From NCBI GenBank assembly GCA_020631735.1, contig CM036159.1, positions 99,769,670-99,833,669 of the forward strand: a stretch of DNA of 64,000 nucleotides. The letters are read 5' to 3'. Positions 1 through 9,258 of the stretch are shown piece after piece. The notes under the pieces were generated by a model. The model was not told the origin of the DNA. It saw nothing but the letters and a program-made list of their open reading frames with translations, and searched no databases. The position numbers and the translations under genes were made by a program. This stretch comes from Saccharum officinarum (Eukaryota; Streptophyta; Magnoliopsida; Poales; Poaceae). The stretch's first letter is position 1, and each line of letters opens with the position of its first letter.

Positions 1-2
1 TC

Positions 3-188
3 GGCGTCTGAATCCTCCCCCTCCTCGCCGGCGCTCGAGGCGGAGAGCTCCTCCGCACAATCCTCTTCCTCCTCCTCCTCCAGCACATACTCGTCGTCCT
101 CCTCCTCCTCCTCTCCGTCCAACCACCGGCGGCGGCGCCTACCGCTGATGGCCCGCCTCGCCGGCGGCGACCCCTCTCCCGTCCCCAT
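3..188 (-). CDS. N-terminus of acidic, probably nuclear protein (partial, runs off left edge)
   Basis: Reading leftwards from an ATG at 188-186, an open frame of 62 codons continues to the window edge. Residues 1-15 are Gly/Ser/Pro/Ala-rich, 17-21 are five arginines, and from about residue 25 the protein is dominated by runs of Glu and Asp (five Glu, then six Glu, later EEGED). A basic patch followed by long acidic tracts is common in plant chromatin-associated proteins such as histone chaperones and DDT/PHD-type factors, but no diagnostic domain lies inside the window, so no family is assigned. The upstream GC-rich segment (190-900) would be its promoter and 5' leader. The frame is chosen because the acidic codons (gag/gac) run in register without a stop. 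The same region is low complexity on both strands, so the call is only moderately sure. Confidence 0.5.
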   Translation of the reverse strand, partial: MGTGEGSPPARRAISGRRRRRWLDGEEEEEDDEYVLEEEEEEDCAEELSASSAGEEGEDSDA

Positions 189-1135
189 CCCTGCACACCA
201 AATCCACAAAATCAGAACTCAATCTCCCCCGAGGCAAACCCAAATCGACGGATCCCGGCCGGAACTCCCCGAATTCCGCCCAAATCAGCAGGAACTTGCC
301 TTTTCGCGCGAGAATTGACGCGAAACAGTGGACGACAAAAGGCAGAGACGCGGGGCACCAAGTTCTGTTCACACCCCGCTAGCCCGAAAATTCTCTCGAA
401 ATATCTGTAGCGGCGGGCTTAAATCGGCTCGTGCGCGCGCATGGTCAGCGAAGGCGGCGGCGTTGCGAGCTGAATCGGGAAGCGGAGGAGGAAAACGGGA
501 AAGGGGAGAACGGAGGAGGGTGGAGGAAGATGGGGGCCGGGTGGAGGCTACGAGGAGGAGGGGTTGGGGGAAGCATCGTCGCGTCGCGTACGGGCGGGCG
601 GGGGGTGGACGCGGTGGTTTTATCGCCTCGCCCTCTCCTCACGACTCACGAGACGAAACGCGTAGCGTGGGGGTCAGAGGGGTGGGTGTGCGCGGTGCGG
701 TTCCGGTGGGGGGTGGCTGGCCGTTGGGACTCGCCGCCCGCAGCGCCGCGGTATTTGCAGCCGTTTTTTCGCATACTTTTGCTTGGCCACCGGGCGATTC
801 CGATGCGTTTTCCCCGTCGGTTTTGGGTGGGTTCGGCCATGGCGTCGCCGCGCGGCCGAACCGGTCGGCCCAGTGGCGTGCCCTGGTGGTGGTGGTGCCT
901 ACCGTGTCCGTGACTCGAGAGAAAGTCTGATCTGATGTGGAGACGGGAAGGGAAAGGAGAATTTGTGCGTGTATCCCGAGCTTTTTTAAGCCAACGACAA
1001 AGCTCAGGTAGCAAGCAAGAATAGCCCTGTGTTCCAGTAGAATTCTCGCAACCATAGAACTGAAAACAAAACAGTGATATCCTTGCCACTGACATGTGAA
1101 CTGCAGATGACAGGCCGATGTGTTAATTTAAAAAG
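189..1135. other. GC-rich promoter-side flank, no gene recognised
   Basis: High-GC sequence up to about 930 with a strongly purine-rich stretch (about 470-560) and long shadow frames on both strands, none protein-like. It is best read as promoter and leader of the leftward gene starting at 188. From 930 the base composition becomes AT-rich. Confidence 0.4.
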
Positions 1136-1234
1136 ATTGAAAAACACTGTTGACTGATTTGGTATAAGAGAAAAATATTGTTTCGACTGAAAAAACAAAC
1201 TGAAAAGTACGGATTATAAGCCGGATGAACAGAG
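1136..1234. mobile_element. Truncated MITE, same family as 7533-7661
   Basis: About 100 bases match the internal and right part of the MITE at 7533-7661, including AAACACTGTTGACTGATT, AGAGAAAAATA, and GGATTATAAGCC followed by GATGAACAG. The left terminal repeat is missing, so this is a truncated copy. Confidence 0.55.
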
Positions 1235-1555
1235 CCGTACTAAGTAGACTGGGAAGTTCCAAGGTTGTGGTAACGGTCTATACAAACGGGGAATTGTACA
1301 AAACATGAATGCATCTGATAGTACCACAAAATGAACATATTTGATCATAGAATAGCACATGTGGGCTGTACCCACCGCCTGATCTGCCAGGCAAGAAGCA
1401 GGTCTTTCTCCAAGAAACGGTTTATATTTCATATTTTCTGGCAATTTTTAGTTAAAAATATTATTTGTTTTCACTATGCTTTTGAGAAGAGTAAATAAGT
1501 TCATTTTCTATGTAAAAATGACATTTACAAGGAACAAACGAGTTCCTTTCTATCT

Positions 1556-2532
1556 AGGGTTAAGTCCAATTTACAACCTCTAACTCTCGTCAAAGTCCGG
1601 ATTTCAACTTCAAACTCCAAAACCGGATAACTTTGGCCCTCCAACTCTTGAAACCGTTCAATTTTCAACCTTGGGCTAGTTTCAAAAGCGGTTTTCTATT
1701 TTCGGGAGACACTGAAATTTTATATTATTTTTTAAGCATCTTAACATCCTTAAATGAAAAAAAAACTCAAAACTACAAAGTTGTAGATCTCATTGAGAGT
1801 TACAACTTTGGTATAAAAAGTATATTCATTTGACTCCATATAAAAAATATATTAATTTTTTAATACGGTAAACGCTAGTACGTGATTATTATGGTGCTGA
1901 AATTTTATATTATTTTTTTAACTTCTTAACGTCCTCAAATGGAAAAATTTAAAACTAGAAAGTTATAGACCTCATCGAGATCTACAATTTTCGTATAAAA
2001 AATCATATTCAGCCGACGTCTTATTCAAGAGTTATGATTTACTTTCGAAAAATCATAACTCTTGAATAAGACGTCGGATGAAGATGATTTTTATACGAAA
2101 ATTATAGATCTCAATGAGGTCTACAACTTTCTAATTTTAAATTTTTCCATTTTAGGACACTAAGAAGTTCAAAAAAATAATATAAAATTTTAACACCATA
2201 ATAATCGCGTACTAGCGCTTGCCGCATTATAAAATTAATATATTTTTTCTATGGAGTCAAATGAATATACTTTTTATACCAAAGTTGTAGCTCTCAATGA
2301 GATCTACAACTTTGTAGATTTGAGTTTTTTTCATTTAAGGACGTTACGATGCTTAAAAAATAATATAAAATTTCAGCGCCTCCCGAAAATAGAAAACCAC
2401 TTTTGAAATCAGCCCAAGGTTGAAAATTGAACGGTTTCAAGAGTTGGAGGGCCAAAGTTATTCGATTTTGGAGTTCGAGGTTGAAATCCGGACTTTGGCA
2501 AGAGTTGGAGGTTGTAAATTGGACTTAACCCT
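1556..2532. mobile_element. Long foldback (inverted-repeat) element, about 977 bp
   Basis: Almost the whole element is one palindrome. It opens AGGGTTAAGTCCAATTTACA at 1556 and closes with the complement at 2532, and the centre is near 2044, where AATCATAACTCTTGAATAA pairs with its complement only about 10 bases away. The arms match over nearly 480 bases with scattered mismatches. No transposase frame is present. The terminal AAGTCCAATTT is shared with the 9-bp-duplication element at 44489-45367, suggesting a related non-autonomous Mutator-like group, but here the flanking 9-mers agree at only about five positions, so superfamily is an inference. Transcripts would form a long hairpin. Confidence 0.8.
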
Positions 2533-3429
2533 TTAATATTGGAGAACCTCAACACAATCGTAAGTCCGTAATCCATCTTGTGACAGGGACATATCACTGC
2601 AGCCATCATTTGTCAAATTTGACATGCATCAATAGAAATAATAGGGAAGGCAGATCATTATGTCCTATAATCTGGTCAATTTAAGCAGACAAAAAAAACA
2701 TGTCTTACTTGGCAAACAGATGATACGGACTACTATCAAATTTTTCAAACTTGTGCAGCTGGAGCGCAGGATATGTTTCAATATGTAGTACAGCAAAGCC
2801 ATTATGAGAGAAATTAATTCTCCTATCTCCTCAATACAGGCATAATCAATAAGTGGGCTGCTTGGCAAACAGTAAATACAAAATATAGAATTCAACAAAA
2901 ATAGCAATACATTACTTGCTAATTAAACCTTTCATGAATGCCATCCTCTTTATTGTTTCAGTTGTTAAGTACACCAATAACACTAAAAATATAGACATAT
3001 ATAGCAAGAACAGCATTAAGCTGAACCTACTCAGCCATTGCTGGAAACGAAACACGCTAATATGACCTTACCCATAACACTATTCGCATGAATAATATGC
3101 GCAAACAAGGATGCAAATTTTCTTAGGCACCCAATCAAACATGGCTGCAACACTGTCTCACTAAACATGGTGAAGAGAGGTAAATGTGCTAAATCATCCC
3201 TGCAACATTTAACTGGCAAATGTGCTTTACAATAATAGAGAAAAAAAAGGTCACTGCACAGCAGTACCTTGAGGCACTTACAGCTCACTAGTCACCACCA
3301 CAGCAACACCCTGACCTTAGCAGCACATCATCTTAACAGCAGAGTCAAAATTGAGCAAACTTCACAGTGCATACTACCATATATTGTAAACTAATGATAT
3401 TGCCAGCTACACAACCACATAGAAACATA
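2533..3429. other. AT-rich intergenic sequence, nothing recognised
   Basis: AT-rich sequence with only short frames. No domain, terminal repeat or long duplication was seen. Confidence 0.5.
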
Positions 3430-3650
3430 TACAACAACAACAACATAGCCTTTTGTCCCAAGCAAGTTGGGGTAGGCTAGAGATGAAACCCAAAAGAGAT
3501 GAGAAACAGGGAGACACATAAAGAGACATAAATGGCACAAGACAAAAAGAGGTCACGGTTTAGGCACGTTGATTGTCAATCTCCAAGCGCTCCTGTCCAT
3601 AGCTAAATCCTTGGAGATATTCCACTCCTTAAGATCTCTCTTAATCAAGT
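3430..3650 (-). mobile_element. 5'-truncated LINE (non-LTR retrotransposon) 3' end
   Basis: On the minus strand a 30-codon tail (3645-3553) reads IKRDLKEWNISKDLAMDRSA and continues to VPKP before a stop. This is the familiar end of plant LINE reverse-transcriptase ORFs (the RDLK-W and DR-AW pattern). About 110 bases of 3' UTR follow, with GCCTACCCCAACTTGCTTGG, and then a (TTG)n tail at 3430-3444. Everything upstream of the last 30 codons is missing, as is usual for LINEs that stop early in reverse transcription. No target duplication was found. The same 3' end recurs as a 49-bp insertion in the PP2C gene (30729-30777). Confidence 0.75.
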
Positions 3651-4660
3651 GAAATTTGAACACAATACCATACTTTATGCCATACATATTTGCATGAATC
3701 AATGCCTAACAAATAAATGAAGAGAGCTAATTCGCATCTATTAGTTGCAGCTTTCCACTTATAGCAGTATAAAAGACAAGTCCAGCAACGATTTTGGAGG
3801 TAATGAACAAATACTGCCCTACATTGATTAATTGCAATTAGACAGCTCCTGAGGTTCTATTTTGCTCTGATCACCGTTCTTTCCAGGTTCATTGAATCAG
3901 CCTAACTTAATAGATGGTAATCGATCATACAAACAAAATCTAATTTTTATTTGGCCTGAAAAATAAGAGCCAATAACTGAATAATGTTTCAATTATTCAA
4001 GCTTGGACCTCCTGCTATTGTCAAGTTTATGTCATTGATTTAGTTTTTAGCAATCCTTAATCATTTTTATACCTTACTTGCGCTTGGAGATATGGACATT
4101 TTATTACATTATGTGCCAGGCTTTTGATTACATAACCTCTAGAGTTTTGTTACCCAATTTGCAAACTTTTTGTTATTACGATTATTAGGAATATGAATGT
4201 CCTGTGTATTACTTTTTATTCATGAGAACCAGATTGTGATGGCTAATTTGATATATGGAGAACGGACGTGAATCTTGGTGCTCCAAATTAATTTGACATG
4301 GAGAGCTCAAGGTTGCAGGTGAGCCTCAGCCACAATGCTTTTGATTCGAGAACTATGAAGATGAAGCCAAACAGTGTGCTGTTAAATGTAGTTGGACAAA
4401 AGCAAGATCATCTTATCTGAACTCAATCATACACAGCAGAAGCAGATATACTTTTATTTAAGAACAAAAAATATATATTGAATGATCAAGATGGTTGAGA
4501 ACCCCTAAAATTCTTTGGTCCAGCCAAATGAACCAGAATAAATTCTTTGGTCCACCAAATGAATCAGAATAAACTTCATTCATTCCCCAGACGACCAGTA
4601 TCAGTTTTAGGAGCATCCAGATTTCCAGAGGAAATGCTTAGTTATCGCTCTAATCAGAGC
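3651..4660. other. AT-rich intergenic sequence downstream of PEX11
   Basis: No coding frame or element recognised. The part next to 4700 should hold the 3' UTR of the leftward PEX11 gene. Confidence 0.5.
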
Positions 4661-4666
4661 TTTATT
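4661..4666 (-). terminator. Candidate poly(A) signal of PEX11
   Basis: AATAAA on the minus strand about 40 nt after the PEX11 stop codon. The hexamer is canonical but plant poly(A) signals are loose, and the short distance makes this only a candidate. Confidence 0.35.
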
Positions 4667-4706
4667 TCATCATATGATGTGCTATCTATAACATGTACCT
4701 TCAGGC

Positions 4707-5468
4707 TTAACAAGAGTTCCAGTTCTTATGCGTGCTGATCAACGACGAGAGCAGGCCAGCTGATGCCATCGGCGTGGAGCTCCCTAGCAAACCCTTGCCA
4801 TCGGTGACGTCTCCCAGCGCCATGACGGCATCTGCCACGTCCTGCACCACTGACATCCGCTTCAGCAGCAGCTTACCCTGCATCGTCTTCACCGCCTCGC
4901 TCTCCTTATCACAGTCCTCGGCGAGCCGCTTCTTTATCGAAGATTCGATCTTCGCCACCTCCTCCAGCTTAATCGCAATGGAGCCGACGTAGCCCAGCAG
5001 CTCAGCCCAGGCACTGAGGCGCTGGAGGCGCGGGAGAAGGTGCGCAGGCAGGAGCCCGGCCTTGGCGAGCCAGACGAACTGCTCGACGAAGTAGTAGACG
5101 CCCTCACCGCCGTAGGCGAGTAGCGCGAGCGCCGGGGGAGGGTGCGGGTGGGCGCGGAGGGCGTTGAGGGACTGCACGAACTTGCCAAGACGGAAAGCCT
5201 TGCGGCTGAGGCCGACGCTGGACTCGAAGGACTTGAGGCGGGCTGAGGCGCCGTGGGGCAGCGGCGGCCCAGCGGCGAGCGCGAGGCGCGCGGCGTAGCG
5301 GGAGATCTTGAGGAGCTTGTCGACGCCGTCGCGGCGGGCGAGATAGGCCTCGAGGTGGGCGAGGAAGTCGCGGGCCGGTTGGCGCGCGGCGGCCGCAGGC
5401 GTGGGATTCGGGGACTGGGAGGAGGCCATGGCGGCCGGCGTGCGATTGCGGGGCTCGGAGGAGGCCAC
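4707..5468 (-). CDS. PEX11: Peroxisomal membrane protein 11 (PEX11 family)
   Basis: Intronless frame of 253 codons. PEX11 proteins sit in the peroxisome membrane, where they remodel and elongate it before fission and so control peroxisome number. The family pattern is visible: an N-terminal amphipathic region ([20 protein letters not shown], about residues 34-53), then RYAARLALA and the [18 protein letters not shown] segment (about 92-109). A mid-protein hydrophobic stretch follows (about 120-165, [13 protein letters not shown] and [11 protein letters not shown]), then a charged helical region and a final hydrophobic stretch near the C-terminus. Length fits the usual 230-280 aa. Two in-frame ATGs exist, at 5468 and 5429 (residue 14). 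The first 30 residues repeat a MASS...PRNRTPAA / [13 protein letters not shown] pattern, so either start is possible and the second would give 240 aa. Paralogue identity within the rice PEX11-1 to -5 set is not assigned. Confidence 0.9.
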   Translation of the reverse strand: MASSEPRNRTPAAMASSQSPNPTPAAAARQPARDFLAHLEAYLARRDGVDKLLKISRYAARLALAAGPPLPHGASARLKSFESSVGLSRKAFRLGKFVQSLNALRAHPHPPPALALLAYGGEGVYYFVEQFVWLAKAGLLPAHLLPRLQRLSAWAELLGYVGSIAIKLEEVAKIESSIKKRLAEDCDKESEAVKTMQGKLLLKRMSVVQDVADAVMALGDVTDGKGLLGSSTPMASAGLLSSLISTHKNWNSC

Positions 5469-6070
5469 GGTGGCTGGCGTTCGCGTTGGCGTGGAAGCGG
5501 TGGAACACGGGAACCGGTGCGGGGTCGTAGACCGAGCTGGCGAAGATTGCGTGTTCGATGCGGCCGACAGTCGTGTAGGGGATTGGGGATTTCGTCCCGG
5601 TTCGAATCAACGTCTGGGAGAGGGCGACGACGAATCATTTGGAGTGACGGAGCAGGGCCACATGCCAGACAAAGAGCTCGATTGGTCAAATCGACAGAAC
5701 GAGACGTGTCAAAAACGTGGACAAATTTTCGTTTCAAAAAAAAATGGAGAAAATTAGGAACTGCTTTGCCTGAGTGCACTCTCCCGCCCGGTGGGTGGCG
5801 GCTGCGGGGAGGGGAGAGATCGGCCAGTTCTGGCCTTCGGGGCGAGCCAGCGCCCGATCAGGGAGGAAGGACGGACGGCAAGGGAGGTGGAACCGATGTC
5901 AATTCGGAAACGAGCCCAAGGTCGACCGGCATGCCGCATAGCCCAGTGAGGTTAGGCCATCTCCTTTTCCTAGCGTCAGCGAGGTGATCTTTTTAGTTTT
6001 AATTCAAAGAACACTATATTAAAAAGTGTACATAAACTAAAATTTTAGAAACTAGTCTTTTCAATTAGCA
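5469..6070. other. PEX11 upstream region
   Basis: GC-rich leader and promoter-side sequence of the leftward PEX11 gene up to about 5980, then AT-rich. Long frames here on both strands are antisense or GC shadows of PEX11 and its leader and do not look like proteins. Confidence 0.45.
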
Positions 6071-6184
6071 GCCTGTTCGTTTCGCTGGTTTATTGTGCTG
6101 AAAGCACTGTTCGCTGGTTCGTTGTGAGAGAAAAACACTGCTGGATGGTTGCTGATTCTGCTGATAAGTCCAAACGAACATGGC
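6071..6184. mobile_element. Short MITE, GCCTGTTCG / CGAACATGGC ends
   Basis: Terminal inverted repeats GCCTGTTCGTTT and AAACGAACATGGC (one mismatch) enclose about 114 bp with AGAAAAACACTGCTG in the middle. Related copies lie at 16353-16438, 18656-18765 and 60104-60207. No clear target duplication. Confidence 0.6.
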
Positions 6185-6333
6185 GTAGGTCATAGACATG
6201 GCGCAATCGACACAGACACGCCACGTGCATTTACATGACTAATTAGACACGCTGACACATACAAGAAACACTTTTCATATAAACCACCGACACGTGGCAG
6301 AATAAAGTCATGTCATCGTAATAGAGCAACTAA

Positions 6334-6575
6334 GACCTTGTTTAGGTTTCTTCCAAATTTCAAATTTTTACACTCTCTCCATCCCATCGAATCTTTAGAC
6401 GCATGCATGGAGCACTAAATGTAGGTAAAAGAAATAACTAATTGCACAATTTATCTGTAATTTGCGAGACGAATCTTTTGAGCCTAATTAGTCTATGATT
6501 AGATACTAATTGTCAAATATAAAGGAAAGTGCTACAGTTACAAAAATCCAAAAAACTTGCAATCTAATCAAGGCC
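6334..6575. mobile_element. Tourist-like MITE (copy 1)
   Basis: About 242 bp, ends GACCTTGTTTAGG and CTAATCAAGGCC, flanked by TAA and TGA (imperfect 3-bp duplication). The interior carries GCATGGAGCACTAAATGTAG and GCGAGACGAATCTTTTGAGC, shared with the copies at 6774-7017, 16535-16777 and, more diverged, 49726-50000. The 3-bp TTA/TAA-type duplication supports PIF/Harbinger (Tourist) membership. Confidence 0.75.
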
Positions 6576-6649
6576 TGAGTCTTTTTTTTCGCCTCTCATC
6601 TAAGTACAGCTGTAATATCTATTCGGATACAGACACACACCACCACACA

Positions 6650-6773
6650 CACGGTATACAAACAAACATATAACTATACTTAGACAACGAACGCAACTAA
6701 GAGGTACTCGAAGATCACTAAACTCCGAACGTACCACACACATTGTATACAAACAAACTTATAACTATACTTA
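6650..6773. repeat. Direct tandem repeat, about 92-97 bp unit, second unit split by a MITE
   Basis: TATACAAACAAACATATAAC, the bases CTATACTTAG, then ACAACGAACGCAACT and CACTAAACTCCGAACGT occurs once at about 6652-6733. It starts again at about 6745, is interrupted at 6773 by the Tourist element, and resumes at 7018 with TTAGACAACGAACGCAACTG. Confidence 0.7.
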
Positions 6774-7017
6774 GGTTGTGTTTAGTTCCTCCAAAAAAGC
6801 ACTATGCAAAAAAAAGATTCTCCGTCACATCAAACTTGTGATACATGCATGGAGTACTAAATGTAGATGAAATTAAAAACTAATTGTACAGCTTGGTTGT
6901 ACTTTGCGAGACGAACGTTTTGAACCTAATTAGTCAATGGTTGGACACTATTTGCCAAATAAAGTCAAAACGTGCTACAATACATTTTCACCCTTTTTCA
7001 GAGAACTAGACACACCC
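6774..7017. mobile_element. Tourist-like MITE (copy 2) with perfect TTA target duplication
   Basis: 244 bp with ends GGTTGTGTTTAGTTC and GAACTAGACACACCC, flanked on both sides by TTA (6771-6773 and 7018-7020). It sits inside one unit of the tandem repeat that begins at 6650. The uninterrupted unit therefore shows the pre-insertion sequence. Confidence 0.85.
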
Positions 7018-7051
7018 TTAGACAACGAACGCAACTGAGAGATACTCAAAA

Positions 7052-7244
7052 ATCACTAAACTCCGAACGTGACGGACACGTCACTTAGCCATTGTGGCAC
7101 ATCTGCGCGAGAAGCGAAAATCACTAAACTCCGAACGTGGCGGACACGTCACTTAGCCATTGTAGCACATCTGCGCGAGAAGCAAAACTCCGAACGTGAC
7201 GAACACGTCACTTAATCATTGTGGCACATCTGCGCGAGAAGCAA
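7052..7244. repeat. Tandem repeat, about 68-bp unit, 2.9 copies
   Basis: Units start at 7052, 7120 and about 7184. Each carries ACTCCGAACGTGRCGGACAC, GTCACTTAGCCATTG and GCACATCTGCGCGAGAAGC. The third unit lacks the first few bases. The start overlaps the ACTAAACTCCGAACGT of the larger repeat at 6650, so the array probably grew out of that unit. Confidence 0.85.
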
Positions 7245-7282
7245 CTGAAATTATTAACGGAGAATAAATCTTCTGACGTGGA

Positions 7283-7350
7283 CACCGGGGGCTCGAACAC
7301 CGCAGATAAGGTCCCAACCACCGCGCCTTGCCACCTGAACTACGCTCGTT
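7283..7350 (-). repeat. tRNA-like SINE head (candidate)
   Basis: On the minus strand, GAGCGTAGTTCAGGTGGCAA resembles a pol III A box (TAGTTCAGGTGG at 7342-7331) and GTGTTCGAGCCCC (7300-7288) resembles a B box at normal spacing. No cloverleaf or anticodon arm is evident, so a SINE promoter relic is more likely than a tRNA gene. Confidence 0.4.
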
Positions 7351-7532
7351 TCTCAATAGAACAACTGAGTCATGCCAAGATGAATGTGTAGATCTTCAAC
7401 AGTTAAGTCTTAGCCCGATTAATCAAAGCTAACTAAAATAAAGGTAATTAACTCTGAACATGAAAAATAGATCCATTACTTTGGTCAAATTTTACTAAAA
7501 TAGATTCTATGAAGTAGGGAATTTGGGAGTTA

Positions 7533-7661
7533 GGAGCCGTTCGGCTGAAATTATAAGCCGGCTGAAAAACACCGTTGACTGATTTTTTGTGAGAGAAAAA
7601 TACTGTTCTGGCTGAAAAAACAAGCTGAATAAGACGGATTATAAGCCAGATGAACAGGACC
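7533..7661. mobile_element. Short MITE with TTA target duplication
   Basis: 129 bp opening GGAGCCGTTCGGCTG and closing CAGATGAACAGGACC, flanked by TTA on both sides (7530-7532, 7662-7664). The interior AAAAACACCGTTGACTGATT, AGAGAAAAATACTG and GGATTATAAGCC is shared with the truncated copy at 1136-1234. Confidence 0.75.
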
Positions 7662-7822
7662 TTAAGTGCTTAAATAAATTAATGAATGGCCGGCCATGGT
7701 AGCAGTTGGGCGGGACTGAACGCCGTAGGGAGGGAGGCAAGTGGAAAATACAGAAATAGTCATTTAAATGGTACCTACAACCTCCATGAAAACAATCCAA
7801 TAAATACAGAAATAGTCAAATA

Positions 7823-8067
7823 CTTTCTTTGTCCCAAAATAGATGACAATTTTGACTTTTAAATATCATGTTTGACCACTTATCTTTATTCATTTTTCAA
7901 ATAATTCGTTTTTTTAAATAATAAAATAAATAAATCATTATTAAAGTATCTCTAACGGTAAAATAAGGCATAACAAAATAATATTTATATAAAAATTTTG
8001 AATAAAACAAATGGTCCAATAAGATGTCTAAAAGTTAATAACGTTGTGTATTTTAGGACTAAGAGAA
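7823..8067. mobile_element. Stowaway-like MITE
   Basis: About 245 bp with ends CTTTCTTTGTCCCAAAATAG and TATTTTAGGACTAAGAGAA, the degenerate CTCCCTCCGTCCCAAAATA signature of Stowaway/Tc1-mariner MITEs. TA dinucleotides flank both sides (7821-7822, 8068-8069). Confidence 0.75.
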
Positions 8068-8207
8068 TAGACGAGATAAACACAGAAAATGAGACGGAAT
8101 GGGGTGGTGATCTTTTCGGGTTCAGTCTTCATCTCTAAACTCTTTATTTGCGACCTTCCCATGCGCTAGGATTTGTCAATTGTCATCAGAGGCATGGAAA
8201 TATACGA

Positions 8208-8433
8208 GATACAAGGAACGAATGCCCGTATGGCCGTGTGGGCACGTCTCTCTATACTCAGCTAGTCGCCTTTTTATCCGTTTTTAGAACGGCGGTGCTA
8301 GCACTCGTACTTTTGGACGGATGCCCGCGTCTAGACACGGGATACACGAAACGTATGCCCGTATGATCGTGTGGGCACATCTCTCTGTACTGGGGTAGTC
8401 ACCTTTTTAACCATTTTTGGAACGGCTTTGCTA
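8208..8433. repeat. Two direct repeats of about 94 bp, offset 133 bp
   Basis: 8208-8301 and 8341-8433 share GATACANGRAACG, ATGCCCGTATG, CGTGTGGGCAC, TCTCTCT, and a run ending GAACGGCNNTGCTAG. They lie immediately before the AAACA-rich repeat, and the second ends next to GTCCGAACGTCCGGAC. They may be the subterminal part of that element. Confidence 0.7.
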
Positions 8434-8629
8434 GAGTCCGAACGTCCGGACAGACGCTCACGTGTTGCACTCTGTTTTCTGCGCTCCACGCTAGGCCCGC
8501 GTCGCCCGAGCAACAAGAGGGGAAGGGGACGACGCCTCTGATTCGGAAAGACCTGGTCGTAGCATCATATGGATGCCCTACCGGCGCCGGGAAGAGGACA
8601 CACCGACGCGATATAGCAGAAGGCGAGGA

Positions 8630-9050
8630 GAAGAGATGCAACACCTGATCTACTTTTGAAACATCCAAATACAATAGTTGCAACATACGTCTGAAGACAA
8701 ATGAAACACTTAAAACATGCTTCTGAAACACTTGAAATAAAACACCTGAAAATACTTGAAAACCATTGCAAACATACACACATCTAAATAAAACATATGC
8801 AACGTATGTGTGAAACATATGCAACATCCAGATAAACATACTTGCAACATGCGTTCAAAAAACACAGATGAAACATCCATGAAACATTAGTAATAGACTT
8901 TTGCAACACGTGTAGAACTATTGCAACATATAAACATCCCGATCTACTTTTACAACATCCATTTAGAACACTTGCAACATGCCTCTGAAAACATCTGAAA
9001 CACTCGAAACATACGCTTGCAACATGCGCTTTCAGCAAAACATGGCAGTC
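8630..9050 (+). repeat. AAACA-rich dispersed repeat, copy A
   Basis: A tract of short degenerate modules built on GAAACACTTGCAACATACGT, with GATCTACTTTTG plus AACATCC recurring (8648 and 8941). It ends CGAAACATACGCTTGCAACA, then TGCGCTTTCAG. Copies B (38815-39330) and C (56625-58485) have the same order and ending, in the same orientation. No stop-free plus-strand gene is seen. The minus strand gives long pseudo-repetitive frames that are a by-product of the repeat. A GC-rich segment follows in all three copies. Confidence 0.75.
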
Positions 9051-9258
9051 AAGCGGACGGAGCACGGCACAGCAGGATCCCGGCTGTGCGGTCTCGGAGG
9101 AGAAGGATGGCAGTGGGCAGTTGTGCGGGCCCCGGCGATAGGGCGCACGCAGTGCTCGTGGTGGAGGCAACAACAACAGTCAGGTGGTGCGGCCTCACGT
9201 GGTGAGCACGCCGTGGCGGTGCAAGCGCGGTGGCGCGGGAGAGGAAGGCCGGCGTGAG

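Noticed and set aside
328..930. 200-codon plus-strand frame and overlapping frames on the other strand
   Set aside because: All frames are open because of high GC. The translations are Arg/Gly/Ser/Val mixtures without a domain, and the region is better read as the promoter of the leftward gene.
4934..5987. Long frames overlapping PEX11 on both strands (up to 281 codons)
   Set aside because: Antisense or shifted readings of the GC-rich PEX11 exon, Pro/Arg/Ser-rich. Only the 253-codon frame matches a protein family.
7052..7244. CRISPR-like array
   Set aside because: Units are directly adjacent with no variable spacers, and the sequence is a plant nuclear genome.
7283..7350. Functional tRNA gene
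   Set aside because: Box-like motifs are present but no anticodon stem or acceptor pairing could be drawn.
8399..9176. Minus-strand frames with repeated ...SVSFGCFKSRS... translation (also 38802-39505 and 56601-56943)
   Set aside because: Their similarity to each other comes from translating the AAACA-rich repeat. No start, splice or domain evidence.
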